A stretch of DNA of 64,000 bases from Streptomyces sp. NBC_01304 (lineage in GTDB: Bacteria; Actinomycetota; Actinomycetes; Streptomycetales; Streptomycetaceae). Below the pieces are notes generated by a model that was given only the letters and a program-made list of their open reading frames with translations, made no database searches and had not been told where the DNA came from. This document shows positions 1-8,896 of this stretch, one piece after another. Numbering within the stretch: position 1 is the first letter of the stretch; each line of letters begins with the position of its first letter. The stretch is from assembly GCF_035975855.1 (NCBI RefSeq), contig NZ_CP109055.1, positions 6,386,001-6,450,000 of the forward strand, given 5' to 3'. A program made the position numbers and the translations under genes.

Positions 1-2
1 TC

Positions 3-1961
3 GGCCTCCAGACGGACGGCCCGCTCAAGCGCGCCATCATGCCCAACGGCGGCTGGCGCATGGTCGAGGGCGCCCTCAACTCCTACGGGTACGAGGCCGA
101 CCCCGAGGTCCGGGAGATCTACACCCACCTCCGCAAGACCCACAACCAGGGTGTCTTCGACGCCTACACCCCGGAGATCCGCGCCTGCCGCTCCTCCGGC
201 ATCATCACCGGCCTCCCTGACGCCTACGGCCGCGGCCGCATCATCGGCGACTACCGCCGTGTCGCCCTCTACGGCATCGACCGCCTCATCGAGGACAAGC
301 AGGCCGTCAAGGTCGAGCTCGACGCCGAGTGGCCGAACGAGGACGTCATCCGCGCCCGCGAGGAGACCTCGGAGCAGATCAGGGCCCTGGGCGAGCTCAA
401 GGCGATGGCGCAGTCGTACGGCTACGACATCTCCCGCCCGGCCGAGACCGGCCGCGAGGCCGTCCAGTGGCTGTACTTCGCGTACCTCGCCGCGGTCAAG
501 GAGCAGAACGGCGCGGCCATGTCGATCGGCCGCATCGACAACTTCCTCGACATCTACCTGCAGCGCGACATCGAGGCCGGCCTCATCACCGAGGAGCAGG
601 CCCAGGAGTTCATCGACGACTTCGTCATCAAGCTCCGCATCGTCCGCTTCCTGCGCACCCCCGAGTACAACGAGCTGTACTCCGGCGACCCGACCTGGGT
701 CACCTGGTCCATGGCCGGCATCGGCGAGGACGGCCGCCCGCTGGTCTCCAAGACGACCTTCCGCGCGCTGCAGACCCTGTACAACCTGGGCCCGGCCCCG
801 GAGCCGAACCTGACCGTCTTCTGGGCGCAGGAGCTCCCCAAGGGCTTCAAGGACTACGCCTCCAAGGTCGCCATCGACACCTCGGCCATCCAGTTCGAGT
901 CCGACGAGCTGATGCGCCCGAAGTACGGCGACGACACCGCGATCGCCTGCTGCGTCTCCGCCATGGCGGTCGGCAAGCAGATGCAGTTCTTCGGCGCCCG
1001 TGTGAACGTCGCCAAGGCGCTCCTGTACGCGATCAACGGCGGCCGTGACGAGAAGTCCGGCAAGCTCGTCGTCCAGGGCTTCGAGCCCATCGAGGGCGAG
1101 TACCTCGACTACGAGAAGGTCGCCGAGCAGTACGACTCGATGCTCGAGTGGCTGGCCAAGACGTACGTACACGCGCTGAACGTCATCCACTACATGCACG
1201 ACAAGTACGCCTACGAGCGCATCGAGATGGCGCTGCACGACCGCGAGATCCTGCGCACCATGGCCTGCGGCATCGCCGGCCTCTCGGTCGCCGCGGACTC
1301 CCTGTCGGCTCTGAAGCACGCCAAGGTCAAGGTCGTCCGTGACGAGACCGGCCTCGCCGTCGACTACCAGATCGAGGGCGACTACCCGGCCTACGGCAAC
1401 AACGACGACCGCGCCGACGAGATCGCCCAGCGCATCGTCACCGGCTTCATGGAGAAGATCCGCAAGTACCCGACGTACCGGAACGCGCTGCACACCCAGT
1501 CGGTGCTGACCATCACGTCGAACGTCGTCTACGGCAAGAAGACCGGCAACACCCCCGACGGCCGTCGTGCCGGCGCTCCGTTCGCCCCGGGTGCCAACCC
1601 GATGAACGGCCGTGACGAGCACGGCTACATCGCCTCCGCGATGTCGGTCGCCAAGCTCAACTACGACGACGCCGAGGACGGCATCTCGCTGACCAACACG
1701 ATCACCCCGGACGCTCTCGGCCGCACTCCCGAGGACCGCATCGAGAACCTCTCCGGCGTGCTCGACGGCTTCATGGCCAGCGACGGCTTCCACATGAACG
1801 TCAACGTGCTCAACAAGGCGACCCTCGAGGACGCCATGGAGCACCCGGAGAACTACCCGCAGCTGACCATCCGGGTCTCCGGCTACGCGGTGAACTTCGT
1901 CCGCCTGACGCGCGAGCAGCAGCTGGACGTCATCAACCGCACGTTCCACGGCTCCCTCTGA
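3..1961 (+). CDS. pflB: pyruvate formate-lyase (formate C-acetyltransferase), 5'-truncated by window
   Basis: Glycyl-radical enzyme that turns pyruvate and CoA into acetyl-CoA and formate in the cytoplasm under anoxia. The frame is open from base 3, so the first residues shown ([17 protein letters not shown]) are internal; about 100 N-terminal residues of a roughly 750-aa family member lie upstream. Seen directly: the adjacent catalytic cysteines in IACCVS (codons 948-953) and the radical glycine in RVSGYA (codon 1881-1883), 25 residues before the stop, as in the family. All key residues are intact, so the enzyme should be functional once activated by the radical-SAM protein encoded next. A strong hairpin separates the two genes. 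PFL is oxygen-sensitive and rare in Streptomyces, which are aerobes. A related glycyl-radical lyase is less likely given the CC pair and PFL-like flanks. Confidence 0.95.
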   Translation, partial: GLQTDGPLKRAIMPNGGWRMVEGALNSYGYEADPEVREIYTHLRKTHNQGVFDAYTPEIRACRSSGIITGLPDAYGRGRIIGDYRRVALYGIDRLIEDKQAVKVELDAEWPNEDVIRAREETSEQIRALGELKAMAQSYGYDISRPAETGREAVQWLYFAYLAAVKEQNGAAMSIGRIDNFLDIYLQRDIEAGLITEEQAQEFIDDFVIKLRIVRFLRTPEYNELYSGDPTWVTWSMAGIGEDGRPLVSKTTFRALQTLYNLGPAPEPNLTVFWAQELPKGFKDYASKVAIDTSAIQFESDELMRPKYGDDTAIACCVSAMAVGKQMQFFGARVNVAKALLYAINGGRDEKSGKLVVQGFEPIEGEYLDYEKVAEQYDSMLEWLAKTYVHALNVIHYMHDKYAYERIEMALHDREILRTMACGIAGLSVAADSLSALKHAKVKVVRDETGLAVDYQIEGDYPAYGNNDDRADEIAQRIVTGFMEKIRKYPTYRNALHTQSVLTITSNVVYGKKTGNTPDGRRAGAPFAPGANPMNGRDEHGYIASAMSVAKLNYDDAEDGISLTNTITPDALGRTPEDRIENLSGVLDGFMASDGFHMNVNVLNKATLEDAMEHPENYPQLTIRVSGYAVNFVRLTREQQLDVINRTFHGSL

Positions 1962-2023
1962 GCCACCCCCGCGGTGAGCGGGCCCTGACTCCCCGAGACA
2001 GCGCCTGACGCACCGCCCCCAAC

Positions 2024-2070
2024 TCGCGGCTCCCCGGGCCGGGACCTCACACCGGTCCCGGGAGCCGCGA
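2024..2070 (+). terminator. bulged GC-rich hairpin between pflB and pflA
   Basis: The arm TCGCGGCTCCC (2024-2034) plus GGGACC (2041-2046) pairs perfectly with 2054-2070; a 6-nt bulge (2035-2040) and a 7-nt loop remain. No T-run follows, as is usual in actinobacteria. It could be a partial terminator or an mRNA-stabilising hairpin that lets pflB be expressed above pflA. Confidence 0.55.
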
Positions 2071-2105
2071 ATTCCAACTCTTCCCAGGAGTACGGGAGTT
2101 CGGCC

Positions 2106-2906
2106 ATGACCATCCTGCTCGGTCAGAACATCAGCGCCGCGGCCACCACCCCGGCCGCCGCCGTCACCCACCGCCCCAGCGAGGGCTCGGTCCACTCCTG
2201 GGACCTGTCGACCGGCGTCGACGGCCCCGGCACCCGCTTCGTCACGTTCCTCTCCGGCTGCCCGCTGACCTGCCTGTACTGCCACAACCCCGACACGTGG
2301 AAGATGCGCAACGGCAAGCGGACGTCGGCCGACGACATCATCGCCGAGGCCCGCAAGTACACGAAGTTCATTGCCGCTTCGGGCGGCGGCGCCACCATCT
2401 CCGGCGGCGAACCGCTGCTCCAGCCGGTCTTCGCGGGCGAGCTCCTGCACCGCATGAAGCACGAACTCGGCCTGCACACCGCCCTCGACACCTCGGGCTT
2501 CCTGGGCGTACGCGCCACCGACGCCCTGCTGCGCGACGTCGACCTGGTCCTGCTCGACATCAAGTCCTGGGACCGCGAGACCTACAAGAAGGTCACCGGC
2601 CGCCCGCTGCAGCCCACCCTCGACTTCGCCCACCGCCTCGCCGACCTCGGCCAGGAGGTGAACGTCCGCTTCGTCCTCGTGCCGGGCCTCACCGACGACC
2701 CGGCCAACATCGAGGGCGTCGCCGCCTTCGCCGGCTCGCTCGGCAACGTCAGCCGTGTCGACGTGCTGCCCTTCCACAAGCTGGGCGAGGGCAAGTGGCA
2801 GGCGCTCGACATGAAGTTCACCCTGCACGACACCCCCTCGCCCGACCCCGAGCAGGTGGCCTTCGCGAAGAGCATCTTCGAGGCCCACGGCCTCAAGGCC
2901 GTCTGA
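2106..2906 (+). CDS. pflA: pyruvate formate-lyase activating enzyme (radical SAM)
   Basis: Radical-SAM enzyme that installs the glycyl radical on PFL using S-adenosylmethionine and a [4Fe-4S] cluster. The cluster motif CxxxCxxC is visible as CPLTCLYC (Cys52, Cys56, Cys59), followed by the SAM-binding glycine motif ISGGEPLLQ. 266 aa, close to the family norm (about 245) with a roughly 25-residue low-complexity Ala/Thr N-terminal extension. ATG start with GGGAG at 2094-2098, 7 nt upstream. It follows pflB by 144 bp with a hairpin between them; the pair forms a complete PFL system. Confidence 0.95.
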   Translation: MTILLGQNISAAATTPAAAVTHRPSEGSVHSWDLSTGVDGPGTRFVTFLSGCPLTCLYCHNPDTWKMRNGKRTSADDIIAEARKYTKFIAASGGGATISGGEPLLQPVFAGELLHRMKHELGLHTALDTSGFLGVRATDALLRDVDLVLLDIKSWDRETYKKVTGRPLQPTLDFAHRLADLGQEVNVRFVLVPGLTDDPANIEGVAAFAGSLGNVSRVDVLPFHKLGEGKWQALDMKFTLHDTPSPDPEQVAFAKSIFEAHGLKAV

Positions 2907-3005
2907 GCCCGCAGCCCGCCCCGCCCAGCGCCCCGAGGGCTCCGCGCGTAACCCGTTCGGCCCACAGCGCGGGCGCCCTGAACAGGCCCTCCTTACGTTG
3001 GCCGG

Positions 3006-4418
3006 GTGAGCACTCCCACCGCAGGCCAGACGGGTACGGACAGCTACCGCCCCGGCTCGACGATCGCCGACTGGCATCCCGAGGACGCCACCTTCTGGCG
3101 CACGACCGGCCACAAGGTCGCCAAGCGCAACCTGTGGATCTCCATCCCCGCGCTGATGCTGGGCTTCGTCGTCTGGCAGGTCTGGTCCGTCACCGTGGTC
3201 CGCCTCGGCGACGTCGGCTTCGGGTTCTCCAAGTCCCAGCTCTTCTGGCTGACCGCGATCCCCGGCATCACCGGCGGCACCTTCCGCATCCTGTACACCT
3301 TCATCGGCCCGATCTTCGGCGAGCGGAAGTTCACCGCCTTCAGCACGATCATCCTGATCGCGCCCATGCTGTGGCTCGGCTTCGCCCTGCAGGACACCGG
3401 CACGCCCTACTGGGAGCTGGCCCTGATCGCGGCCGTCTGCGGCATCGGCGGCGCCAACTTCGCCTCCTCGATGGCCAACATCGGCTTCTTCTTCCCGAAG
3501 AGCGAGAAGGGCTCGGCCAACGGCCTCAACGGCGGCCTCGGCAACCTCGGCGTCAGCGTCGTCCAGCTGGTGGCCCCGCTGGTCGTGACGGCCGCCGTGC
3601 TCGGCGCCCCGGCCGGCGACCCGCAGCGCGACACCAAGAAGAACGCCGACGTCTGGCTGCAGAACGGCGCCTTCCTGTGGGTGCCGCTCCTGGTGATCAT
3701 GGCCGTGCTCGCGTGGTTCCTGATGAACGACCTCAAGGTCGCCGCCGCCCCGTTCAGCCAGCAGAAGATCATCTTCAAGCGCAAGCACAACTGGCTGATG
3801 ACCTGGCTGTACGTCGGTACCTTCGGCTCGTTCATCGGCTTCGCAGCCGCCCTGCCGATGCTCATCAAGGACAACTTCTCGGCGCAGGGCTACCAGGCCA
3901 CCACCTACGCCTGGATCGGCCCGGCCATCGGAGCGCTCACCCGCTGGCTCGGCGGCTCGCTCTCCGACAAGATCGGCGGCGCCAAGGTCACCATGCTGTC
4001 CTTCGTCGGCATGGCGGCCTCCCTGGTCGTGGTGATCTTCGCGATCCCGACCGGCGGGGACCAGGGCAACTTCTGGACCTTCTACATCGGCTTCCTGGCG
4101 GCGTTCTTCTTCTCCGGCATCGGCAACGGCTCGACCTTCCGCCAGATCCCGGTGATCTTCCGTGACCAGCACACCCAGGGCGCGGCGGGCAAGAGCCCCG
4201 AGGTGCAGGCGGCCGCGCTCAAGCAGTCCGAGATGGAGGCGGGCGCGGTGACCGGGTTCTCCTCGGCGATCGCGGCCTACGGCTTCTTCTTCATCCCGGC
4301 GATGTTCGCGAACTTCGCCGTGACCAGCTCGCTGTGGCTCTTCATCGGCTTCTACGCCACGTGCCTGGTGGTCTGCTGGTGGTTCTACGCCCGCAAGGGT
4401 GCGGAGGCCCCCAGCTGA
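3006..4418 (+). CDS. narK: nitrate/nitrite transporter, NarK-type MFS protein
   Basis: Major-facilitator nitrate/nitrite permease, 470 aa with about 12 hydrophobic segments. The glycine-rich segment GIGGANFASSMANIGFFFP and the later GIGNGSTFRQIPVIF are the two nitrate-signature regions of the NNP family. The GTG start has TACGTT (2994-2999) 6 nt upstream, so the mRNA is probably leaderless with its own promoter. No nitrate reductase gene is visible in the window; it sits just downstream of pflBA, hinting at a shared oxygen-limitation role. Import versus nitrite export cannot be told from the sequence. Confidence 0.9.
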   Translation: MSTPTAGQTGTDSYRPGSTIADWHPEDATFWRTTGHKVAKRNLWISIPALMLGFVVWQVWSVTVVRLGDVGFGFSKSQLFWLTAIPGITGGTFRILYTFIGPIFGERKFTAFSTIILIAPMLWLGFALQDTGTPYWELALIAAVCGIGGANFASSMANIGFFFPKSEKGSANGLNGGLGNLGVSVVQLVAPLVVTAAVLGAPAGDPQRDTKKNADVWLQNGAFLWVPLLVIMAVLAWFLMNDLKVAAAPFSQQKIIFKRKHNWLMTWLYVGTFGSFIGFAAALPMLIKDNFSAQGYQATTYAWIGPAIGALTRWLGGSLSDKIGGAKVTMLSFVGMAASLVVVIFAIPTGGDQGNFWTFYIGFLAAFFFSGIGNGSTFRQIPVIFRDQHTQGAAGKSPEVQAAALKQSEMEAGAVTGFSSAIAAYGFFFIPAMFANFAVTSSLWLFIGFYATCLVVCWWFYARKGAEAPS

Positions 4419-4440
4419 CGCCTCGCCGTACCCTGGAGGC

Positions 4441-4647
4441 ATGAGTACCACCCCCGACCCCGCCGAAGCCGGCGCGGCTGCCGAGCCCGAACCCAGGCCC
4501 CGCCCCGCGCTGGTCTTCGACGACCCGCTCGACCAGCAGTCCGCCGACGACACGGACCGGGGGTGGGGCGAGCGGCCCACCGCCGGCGGCGACAGCGCCG
4601 CCGACCTGGCCCGCTTCCTCGACGAGAAGCCGCCCCACCACCTCTGA
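4441..4647 (+). CDS. small acidic hypothetical protein
   Basis: 68-aa protein rich in Pro, Asp and Ala, with no membrane segment or recognised domain. The N-terminal half is Ala/Glu/Pro-rich; the C-terminal half carries DPLDQQSADDTDRGWGE and ends in HHL. The ATG at 4441 is preferred: TACCCT (4429-4434) lies 6 nt upstream with GGAGGC directly before the start. It is convergent with mscL (10 nt between stops). Function unknown; probably a genuine Streptomyces small protein judging by its promoter and codon bias. Confidence 0.6.
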   Translation: MSTTPDPAEAGAAAEPEPRPRPALVFDDPLDQQSADDTDRGWGERPTAGGDSAADLARFLDEKPPHHL

Positions 4648-4657
4648 GCAGGGGCCC

Positions 4658-5158
4658 CTACGGAGCGCCGGAGCCCGCGCCACCACCGGACCCGGAGCCG
4701 GAACCGCGCTGGGCGACCAGGGCGTCCCGGATCTCCTTGAGCACCTCCAGCTCGCTGATCTCCATGGTCTCCTGTACGCCCTCCTTGGCCTTCCTGCGCT
4801 GCTCGACCTTGGCGAGGTACTTGGCCATGGGCAGCACCATCAGGAAGTACACGACGGCGGCGGTGATCACGAAGCTGAGCGCCGCACTGAGCACCGAGCC
4901 CCACATGATCGGGACGCCCTCGACCACATTGCCGTCCTTGAAGGCGCACGGCGCCTTCAGGCACGAGCTGTACTTGTCCAGATCCTTGGTGCCGAGCGCC
5001 CCGACCAGCGGGTTGATGATGCCCTTCACCATGGCGTTGACGATGTTGGTGAATGCGGCACCGATGACGACCGCGACCGCCAGATCGATGACATTCCCGC
5101 GCGTCAGAAACGCCTTGAAGCCTGCCCAGACGCTGGGCTTCTTCTCCTCGGTCACCAC
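4658..5158 (-). CDS. mscL: large-conductance mechanosensitive channel MscL
   Basis: Homopentameric osmotic safety valve of the cytoplasmic membrane. The N-terminal amphipathic helix and TM1 are obvious (FKAFLTRGNVIDLAVAVVIG), then a periplasmic-side loop with two Cys (SSCLKAPC) and TM2 (ALSFVITAAVVYFLMVLP). The C-terminal helix and a Ser/Gly-rich tail follow. The start is set at GTG 5158 because AGGAAGG (5170-5164) precedes it; an upstream in-frame ATG at 5194 would add 12 unsupported residues and remove that ribosome site. About 166 aa, slightly longer than the E. coli protein because of the loop insertion and tail. Confidence 0.95.
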   Translation of the reverse strand: MVTEEKKPSVWAGFKAFLTRGNVIDLAVAVVIGAAFTNIVNAMVKGIINPLVGALGTKDLDKYSSCLKAPCAFKDGNVVEGVPIMWGSVLSAALSFVITAAVVYFLMVLPMAKYLAKVEQRRKAKEGVQETMEISELEVLKEIRDALVAQRGSGSGSGGGAGSGAP

Positions 5159-5278
5159 GGAGACCTTCCTCGTATGTGCAGTTGACGGTGCCATTAGGCC
5201 CGCTTGCCCGGAAGGCCGTCCAATCAGCGCACACGAACAGGTGAGTTGACGAAACGCCAGTACGTGCCCCCGCGCGCC

Positions 5279-5881
5279 TCATCGCACCGTCACCGCCAAC
5301 CGTGAGGTGGCGCCCGCCCCCGCCAGCTTCGCCGCGACATCCCTGGGCACGGACAGCACGACCAGCGCACCGCCCTGCCCGCTCTGCCCACCCTGCTCCG
5401 GAACGTCATCGGCCTTCGGCACCCGCGACACCCGTGCGCCCCGGGCCACGATCTTGGAAGTCTCACCGCCGCCCCCGAACCCGCCTCCGGAAGCGGCACC
5501 GGCCGCCACCACATCGACCCGGTCACCGGCCCGCAGCAGCCCCACCGCCGCCGCATCCGCGATCCGCACCGGAGCCGACACCAGCTCGACGGCGCGCCGC
5601 TCCCGCTCGGCCCCGCCCACGGGCGCGGCCGCCTCCGCGGGCCCAAAACCCTGTGCCCCGCCGGCGGCCAGCGCGGCAGCGGCCATCGCAAGCCCCGCCG
5701 CCATGGTCCGCCGCTTGCGCCGCACGGCCCGCCGCCAGCGCTGCCCGCCCGGCCCGCCACGCACTCTGAGCGGCGAGAAGTGCGGCACCTCGCACGGCGG
5801 AGGCACCGCCGAGGGAGCGTACGGAACGGGCGAAGCCCATGAGGGAGTCGTGCGGGAACGCGGAGAGGACACAGCAACCAC
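5279..5881 (-). CDS. SAF-domain protein (CpaB/RcpC-like), membrane-anchored
   Basis: 200-aa protein with an Arg-rich N-terminal region, one hydrophobic anchor (about residues 59-78, MAAGLAMAAAALAAGGAQGF) and an extracytoplasmic SAF-type domain. That domain contains VELVSAPVRIADAAAVGLLRAGDRVDVV and ends LVVLSVPRDVAAKLAGAGATSRLAVTV. This pattern matches the Flp-pilus assembly RcpC/CpaB family, but no pilus genes are nearby, so its role is open. The start is uncertain: GTG 5881 or GTG 5872. It lies about 120 bp upstream of mscL on the same strand. Confidence 0.75.
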   Translation of the reverse strand: MVAVSSPRSRTTPSWASPVPYAPSAVPPPCEVPHFSPLRVRGGPGGQRWRRAVRRKRRTMAAGLAMAAAALAAGGAQGFGPAEAAAPVGGAERERRAVELVSAPVRIADAAAVGLLRAGDRVDVVAAGAASGGGFGGGGETSKIVARGARVSRVPKADDVPEQGGQSGQGGALVVLSVPRDVAAKLAGAGATSRLAVTVR

Positions 5882-6030
5882 CGCCTGCCATGAGGAACGT
5901 CGGCTGGACGCACCTCACGATCCACGGTCCGCCGCGACCGCGCCGAAGCCTGTGGACCACCCCGGGCCTGTGGACAACTCCCTCACCCGAAGGGGCAATT
6001 CCGCACTCCCGGGCCCCGCCTTGCCGAGGC

Positions 6031-6864
6031 TCAGGGAAGCTCGATCCCCAAGTCCCACCCATCATGCGCATGCGTGCACAGGCAGTCCCGGTCCGCCGTG
6101 GCCGGCAGCGCCCCCACCGCGTCGAACAGCACCTCGCGCAGCCGGGCGACGTTCTCGCCGAACACCTTCAACACCTCGGTGTGCGAGACCCCTTCGCCCG
6201 TCTCGGCCCCCGCGTCCAGATCGGTCACGAGCGACAACGACGTGTAGCAGAGCCCCAGTTCACGCGCGAGCACCGCCTCGGGGTGCCCGGTCATGCCCAC
6301 CACCGACCAGCCCGCCGCGGCATGCCACTGCGACTCGGCGCGGGTCGAGAAGCGCGGCCCCTCGATGACGACCATCGTCCCGCCGTCCACCGCTTCCCAA
6401 CCGCGTCCCCGCGCCGCCTTGAGCGCGGTGCGCCGCCCCTCGGGGCAGTAGGGGTCGGCGAAGGTCGTGTGCACCACGTTCGGGACGGTGCCGTCGGGCA
6501 GCGGTTCCCCGTCGAAGTACGTCTGCGTACGCGCCTTCGTACGGTCCACCAGCTGGTCGGGCACGAGCAGCGTGCCGGGCCCGTACTCCGCCCGCAGCCC
6601 GCCCACCGCGCACGGCCCGAGCACCTGGCGTACGCCGACCGACCTGAGCGCCCACAGGTTGGCCCGATAGTTGATGCGATGCGGCGGCAGATGGTGTCCA
6701 CGCCCGTGCCGGGGCAGGAACGCGACCCGGCGTCCCGCTATGTCACCGAGGAAGAGGGAGTCGCTCGGCGGCCCGTACGGGGTGTCCACCGAGACCTCGG
6801 TGACGTCCTCCAGGAAGGAGTAGAAGCCCGAGCCGCCAATTACGCCGATCTCTGCGTTCGCCAT
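6031..6864 (-). CDS. mtnP: S-methyl-5'-thioadenosine phosphorylase
   Basis: Purine/MTA phosphorylase family 2 enzyme that splits methylthioadenosine into adenine and methylthioribose-1-phosphate in methionine salvage and polyamine metabolism. Visible: the phosphate-binding GGSGFYSF near the N-terminus, LPRHGRGHHLPPHRINYRANLW, and VVIEGPRFSTRAES with the downstream GMTGHPEAVLARELGLCY. The last lacks the MT-NN pattern of some MTAPs, so methylthioinosine or guanosine specificity is possible. 277 aa, normal for the family. The ATG start has TAGGCT (6877-6872) 7 nt upstream, suggesting leaderless mRNA. Confidence 0.9.
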   Translation of the reverse strand: MANAEIGVIGGSGFYSFLEDVTEVSVDTPYGPPSDSLFLGDIAGRRVAFLPRHGRGHHLPPHRINYRANLWALRSVGVRQVLGPCAVGGLRAEYGPGTLLVPDQLVDRTKARTQTYFDGEPLPDGTVPNVVHTTFADPYCPEGRRTALKAARGRGWEAVDGGTMVVIEGPRFSTRAESQWHAAAGWSVVGMTGHPEAVLARELGLCYTSLSLVTDLDAGAETGEGVSHTEVLKVFGENVARLREVLFDAVGALPATADRDCLCTHAHDGWDLGIELP

Positions 6865-6922
6865 GTCCCGCAGCCTAGCCGGGCGGCGGGAAGGCCCGGC
6901 AGACCCGGCCGGGGCAGCACAA

Positions 6923-6953
6923 AGGCCCCGCGGTCACCGGGACTGCGGGGCCT
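6923..6953 (-). terminator. hairpin terminator downstream of the FmdB gene
   Basis: AGGCCCCGCGGTC (6923-6935) pairs with GACTGCGGGGCCT (6941-6953), 13 bp with one G.T pair and a 5-nt loop. It starts 15 nt after the minus-strand stop of the zinc-ribbon gene and before mtnP, so it should isolate the two. Confidence 0.7.
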
Positions 6954-6967
6954 GAAGTACGCGTGCG

Positions 6968-7282
6968 TCAGGCGGCGGACGTGCTGCCCGAGCTCGAACT
7001 CGAAGAGCTCGAGGAGCCCGACGACGAAGACGTCGACGGCGTGGAGGAGGGCTTCGAGGAGGACGCGGGGGACGACGTCGACGCAGGCGTGCTGCTCGAC
7101 GACGAGCCACGGCTGTCGTTGCGGTAGAAGCCGGAGCCCTTGAACACGATGCCGACCGCCGAGAACACCTTCTTGAGGCGTCCCTTGCAGTTCGGGCACT
7201 CGGTCAGAGCGTCATCCGTGAACTTCTGCACCGCCTCGAGGCCCTCGCCGCACTCGGTGCACTGGTACTGGTAGGTCGGCAC
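6968..7282 (-). CDS. FmdB-family zinc-ribbon protein with Ser-rich tail
   Basis: 104-aa protein starting MPTYQYQCTECG and continuing to ECPNCKG: two CxxC pairs (residues 8-11 and 30-33) that form the FmdB regulatory-protein zinc ribbon. The rest of the domain (LKKVFSAVGIVFKGSGFYRND) is standard. After about residue 57 the protein is a low-complexity Ser/Thr tail of about 47 residues, so only the first half is folded. The GTG start has a perfect AGGAGG upstream. A CIRCE element lies 13-39 nt before the start, implying HrcA control and heat-shock induction. Molecular function is unknown; the family name comes from formamidase operons. Confidence 0.85.
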   Translation of the reverse strand: MPTYQYQCTECGEGLEAVQKFTDDALTECPNCKGRLKKVFSAVGIVFKGSGFYRNDSRGSSSSSTPASTSSPASSSKPSSTPSTSSSSGSSSSSSSSSGSTSAA

Positions 7283-7294
7283 TTTGACTTCCTC

Positions 7295-7321
7295 CTGGCA
7301 CTCTCACTCGATGAGTGCTAA
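7295..7321 (-). promoter_or_regulatory. CIRCE element (HrcA operator)
   Basis: Read on the minus strand: TTAGCACTC, 9 nt, GAGTGCCAG. The CIRCE consensus is TTAGCACTC-N9-GAGTGCTAA; the outer half is perfect, the inner half differs only in its last bases, and the 9-nt spacing is exact. It lies directly upstream of the ribosome site of the FmdB-family gene and in the 3' shadow of the MFS gene. Confidence 0.8.
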
Positions 7322-7351
7322 CGACGCTCCATAGTGACGTATTCCTCGGGA

Positions 7352-8662
7352 TCAGTCCACCGCGACCGGGATGCGGTGACCCACGCCACGTGCGACGGTC
7401 CGCCCGCGGGAGGTCGGGTGCAGCCGCGAGCGCAGCGCCACCAGGGTGGCCAGGGCCAGGGCCGTGGCGACCAGCGGGACCAGGAATCCGGCGCTCGCAC
7501 TGCGCTCGTCGGCGAGGCGGCCGGCGATCGTCACGGCACCGGCCTGGCCGAGCGCGATGGCGCCGGTCAGCCAGGTGAAGGCCTCGGTCCGGGCGGATGC
7601 CGGGACGAGCGAGCCGACCAGGGTGAAGCCGCTGATCATGGCGGGCGCGATGCAGACGCCGACGACGACGCCGACGATCGCGAACAGGGCCACGGAGTGC
7701 AGCATCCACAGCGTGGAGGCGGCGATCGCCAGCCCCGTGTAGCCCAGGATCAGGCGGCGCTGCGGCCCGACCTTCCAGGCGATCGCGCCGAAGGTGATGC
7801 CCGCGAGCATGTTGCCGGCGGCGAAAATGCCGTACAGGAGGCCGTTGACGCCTGCCTGGCCGATCTCCTCGGCGAACGCGGTCAGCGCGACCTGCATGCC
7901 GCCGAAGACGGCGCCGATGCCGAGGAACGCCACCGCGAGCACCCGCACACCGGGGATCGAGAGGGCGGAAACGTGCTCCACGCGCGCGTGCTCGTCGGCC
8001 AGACCGTGCGCCTTGGGCTGCGTACCGCGCTGTGCGGCGAACAGCAGGCCGCCCGCGAGGATCAGCACGGCCTCGGCCGCGAGACCGGCACCGGGGTGCA
8101 CCCAGGTGCACAGCGCGGTGGCGAGGACCGGGCCGACGACGAAGGTGAACTCGTCCGTGACGGACTCGAAGGCCGCGGCGGTCGGCAGCAGCGGCGACCG
8201 GCCGGGCCGGTCCAGGACGGACACCCAGCGGGCCCGCACCATGGGCCCGACCTGCGGCACCGAGGCGCCCACCGGCACGGCGGCCAGGAACAGCGCCCAC
8301 AGCGGCAGGTCGGCGAGGGCGAGGCCCGCGAGCAGGATCACCGACACGGCGTGCACCACGACGCCGGGGATCAGCACGGCGCGCTGCCCGTAGCGGTCGG
8401 CGAGCTTGCCGGTCTGCGGGGCGCACAGGGCCATGGAGATGCCCGCGACGGCGGAGACGGCGCCCGCGCTGCCGAGGGATCCGGTGGTGTGCTGGACGAG
8501 CAGGACGATCGACATCGTCAGCATCGCGAAGGGCTGACGGGCGGCGAAGCCGGGCAGGACGAACGAGAGGGCTCCGGGCGTGCGCAGCAGCTGCCCGTAC
8601 CCGGGACGTGCCGCGGTGGCGGACGCCTGGGGAGCGGAGGTGGAGTTGACCGTGGACACCAC
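7352..8662 (-). CDS. MFS transporter, probable drug/metabolite exporter
   Basis: 436-aa major-facilitator protein with about 12 hydrophobic helices. The loop 2-3 signature is visible as GKLADRYGQRAVLIPG (family pattern GxLADRxGrkxxl). The substrate cannot be inferred; homologous actinobacterial proteins are annotated as multidrug exporters. GTG start at 8662 (a second GTG follows immediately) behind AAGGA. The preceding 234 bp (8663-8896) contain only its promoter region; I see no gene there. The following FmdB gene has its own CIRCE, so the two are probably separately controlled. Confidence 0.85.
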   Translation of the reverse strand: MVSTVNSTSAPQASATAARPGYGQLLRTPGALSFVLPGFAARQPFAMLTMSIVLLVQHTTGSLGSAGAVSAVAGISMALCAPQTGKLADRYGQRAVLIPGVVVHAVSVILLAGLALADLPLWALFLAAVPVGASVPQVGPMVRARWVSVLDRPGRSPLLPTAAAFESVTDEFTFVVGPVLATALCTWVHPGAGLAAEAVLILAGGLLFAAQRGTQPKAHGLADEHARVEHVSALSIPGVRVLAVAFLGIGAVFGGMQVALTAFAEEIGQAGVNGLLYGIFAAGNMLAGITFGAIAWKVGPQRRLILGYTGLAIAASTLWMLHSVALFAIVGVVVGVCIAPAMISGFTLVGSLVPASARTEAFTWLTGAIALGQAGAVTIAGRLADERSASAGFLVPLVATALALATLVALRSRLHPTSRGRTVARGVGHRIPVAVD

Positions 8663-8896
8663 GGTCCTTGCCTTTCTGCTGCCTGGTAGCGGGCCCGTGT
8701 GGCTTCGCCGAGAGCTGTCCTCATGCGCAGCGAACGTCGGTGATACCCGGTCCCACTGCGAGGGACCACGGCCGCCGTGCGGTCGCGCCAGCTCTGCATC
8801 AGACAGAGGTGGTTCGATTCAGTGTTCCTTCATTGTACGGGTCAGTAGCCGTGTTCGCCTCCGAATAGAGGGAACCGGGCAGGTTGTCACCTGTGA

